Shown piece after piece: positions 62,724 through 64,000 of a DNA stretch of 64,000 nt. Location: assembly GCF_001618955.1 (NCBI RefSeq), contig NZ_LVYV01000023.1:310001-374000 (forward strand), given 5' to 3'. The translations under genes were made by a program, and so were the position numbers. A model generated the notes under the pieces. It saw only the letters and a list, made by a program, of their open reading frames with translations, was not told the DNA's origin and ran no database searches. Position 1 is the first letter of the stretch, and each line of letters starts with the position of its first letter. The stretch comes from Tardiphaga robiniae (GTDB lineage Bacteria; Pseudomonadota; Alphaproteobacteria; Rhizobiales; Xanthobacteraceae).

Positions 62724-63965
62724 TTAGCCCCCGCTGCCGCCTGTGCCGAGCTCGCCGGTGAGTACGTCGCCGAACAGTTTCCAGTTCTCGCCTTCGAAGC
62801 GCATCAGCTGCATCTGCTCGATCGGCGAGAAGTCGGTGGGCGAGGTGTTGACCTTGACGCCAGGCAGCAGCGTCGACTGCTGGACATCCTTGAGGTTCGC
62901 CGCCTGCTTCATCACATTGGCGCGGGTGAGGTCGTCACCGCACTGCTTGAGCAGGATCGCCATGGTCTCGGCGATATTGTAGCCGGACATCAGCGACGAA
63001 TCCGAGGGGTTGCCGTCCGGCACGTATTTGGCGAGGAATTCGCGATAGGCCTTGATGCCCGGATCATCCTTCCACTGCGGGTCGGTGGCGTCCTTGGAGT
63101 AATGCGCGGAGAGCAAGCCCTGCGCATTCTCGAAGCCTGCGGGACGCAGTACCTGGCCGATGGAGACGCTGACGCCCGGCACGATCATGGTCGGCTTCCA
63201 GCCGAGTTCGGCGATCTTCTTGATGGTCTGTGCGGCAAACTTCGGCGTCGCGAAGATGATGACAACGTCGGGATTGACCGACTTCATCTTGACGATGTGG
63301 GAATCCACGGTCGGCTCGGTGAGCTCATAGCTCTCCTCGATGACGATGGACGAGGCCTTGTCGCCGAGGCCGTCCTTGACGCCCTTCAGGTAGTCCTTGC
63401 CGAAGTCGTCATTCTGGTAGAGCACGCCGATCTTGGCGCCGGCCTTTTCCTTCAGCAGGTACTTGGCGTAGATGCGGCCTTCGCTCTGGTAGCTGGGCAG
63501 CCAGCCCATGGTCCAGGGGAAGTTCTTCGGGTCGGCCCATTTGGTTGCGCCGGTGGCGAGGAACAGCTGCGGCACCTTCTTGGCGTTGAGATATTTCTGG
63601 ATCGCCGTATTGGACGGTGTGCCGAGCGCCGAAAACATCAAGAGCACTTCGTCAGACTCGACCAGTTTGCGGGTCTGCTCAACAGCCTTCGGCGGCGAAT
63701 AGGCGTCGTCATAGCTGATGTAGTTGATCTTGCGGCCGTTGATGCCGCCCTGATCGTTGATCATCTTGAAATAGCCTGCCTGCGCCTTGCCGACGGCGCC
63801 ATAGGCCGAAGCCGGTCCGCTATAGGGCACGATATTGCCGAGCTTGATTTCGGTGTCGCTGGCGCCGGTGTCGTATTTCTTCTGGGCAAGGACGTGGGTC
63901 GAGGAAATGGCGAGCAACATGGTGGCGGCCGAGAGCGACAATAGCCGCGCGGACGTGGCAGACAT
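62724..63965 (-). CDS. ABC transporter substrate-binding protein, LIV type
   Basis: A 413-residue exported binding protein. Signal peptide ends near THVLAQ (residues 22-27 of the mature start region). The fold's landmarks are IKLGNIVPYSGPASAYGAVGKAQAGYFKMIN, GRKINYISYDDAYSPPKAVEQTRKLVE and GVLYQNDDFGKDYLKG. The ligand is unknown; this branch is common in clusters for aromatic or branched-chain acids. The ATG at 63965 has AAGGGAAGGA upstream; a longer reading to 63989 is less likely. Its permease genes would lie outside the window. Confidence 0.92.
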   Translation of the reverse strand: MSATSARLLSLSAATMLLAISSTHVLAQKKYDTGASDTEIKLGNIVPYSGPASAYGAVGKAQAGYFKMINDQGGINGRKINYISYDDAYSPPKAVEQTRKLVESDEVLLMFSALGTPSNTAIQKYLNAKKVPQLFLATGATKWADPKNFPWTMGWLPSYQSEGRIYAKYLLKEKAGAKIGVLYQNDDFGKDYLKGVKDGLGDKASSIVIEESYELTEPTVDSHIVKMKSVNPDVVIIFATPKFAAQTIKKIAELGWKPTMIVPGVSVSIGQVLRPAGFENAQGLLSAHYSKDATDPQWKDDPGIKAYREFLAKYVPDGNPSDSSLMSGYNIAETMAILLKQCGDDLTRANVMKQAANLKDVQQSTLLPGVKVNTSPTDFSPIEQMQLMRFEGENWKLFGDVLTGELGTGGSGG

Positions 63966-64000
63966 TTGAGTTCCTTCCCTTGCTTGCAAGGCGAGATTTT

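Overview
The window is about 64 kb of high-GC DNA that reads like a chromosomal segment of an alphaproteobacterium in the Bradyrhizobium / Rhodopseudomonas / Tardiphaga group (Nitrobacteraceae). The reasons are the gene families present (extensin-like and DUF1194 proteins, many acyl-CoA dehydrogenases and AMP-forming CoA ligases), the dispersed palindromic repeats typical of that group, and a hydroxycinnamate cluster with the same gene content as the tar/cou region known from Rhodopseudomonas palustris. The genus cannot be fixed from the sequence alone. No rRNA, tRNA, CRISPR array or intact insertion sequence was seen.

Layout. (1) 1-22.2 kb is mostly housekeeping: the start of carA, a GT39-type membrane glycosyltransferase, a YqeY protein, a CoA ligase, an extensin-like protein, an L,D-transpeptidase lipoprotein, CorA, an SDR-pdxH pair, a surface-antigen lipoprotein, a DnaJ-type chaperone, an ECF sigma/anti-sigma pair, fabI, a histidine phosphatase, aroC, a class III nucleotide cyclase, clpS, a DUF1194 VWA protein and cobB. 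A GC-rich, hairpin-rich stretch at 9.2-9.6 kb is unexplained. (2) 22.2-23.9 kb is a hipB-hipA module with four evenly spaced palindromic operators; hipA overlaps cobB by four bases. (3) 23.9-37.1 kb is a CoA-thioester catabolic block: two ligases, a thiolase, a TetR regulator, an SDR dehydrogenase, two crotonases, three acyl-CoA dehydrogenases (two of them a tandem duplication) and a nitroreductase. Most of it lies between two inverted copies of a 160-bp repeat. (4) 37.3-44.3 kb holds small regulatory and hypothetical genes: a membrane cNMP-binding protein, a free-standing DUF6537-like protein, DUF3307, YkgJ, YafY/WYL, GST, PPOX, LysR and a PaaI thioesterase. (5) 44.5-61.2 kb is an aromatic acid uptake and degradation cluster: pobA, a TRAP transporter (tarPQM-like), DUF3237, a secreted cyclase-family protein, a crotonase and a CoA ligase (couA/couB-like), an SDR, two tandem periplasmic binding proteins, a LIV-type ABC transporter with a fused permease-ATPase, and a MarR regulator (couR-like). 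(6) 61.3-64 kb holds glycerate 2-kinase and another LIV-type binding protein.

Working model for region 5 (inference from family knowledge and layout): hydroxycinnamates such as p-coumarate or ferulate enter through the TRAP and ABC systems. CouB-like ligase makes the CoA thioester and CouA-like crotonase hydrates or cleaves it. The side chain is shortened to 4-hydroxybenzoate-type acids, and PobA makes protocatechuate. A shared TTAT-N5-ATAA palindrome lies in the pobA/tarP, couA and couR promoter regions and is the likely operator of the MarR protein. The ligase-crotonase-SDR trio of region 5 has a paralogous trio in region 3, where it is joined to acyl-CoA dehydrogenases instead of transporters.
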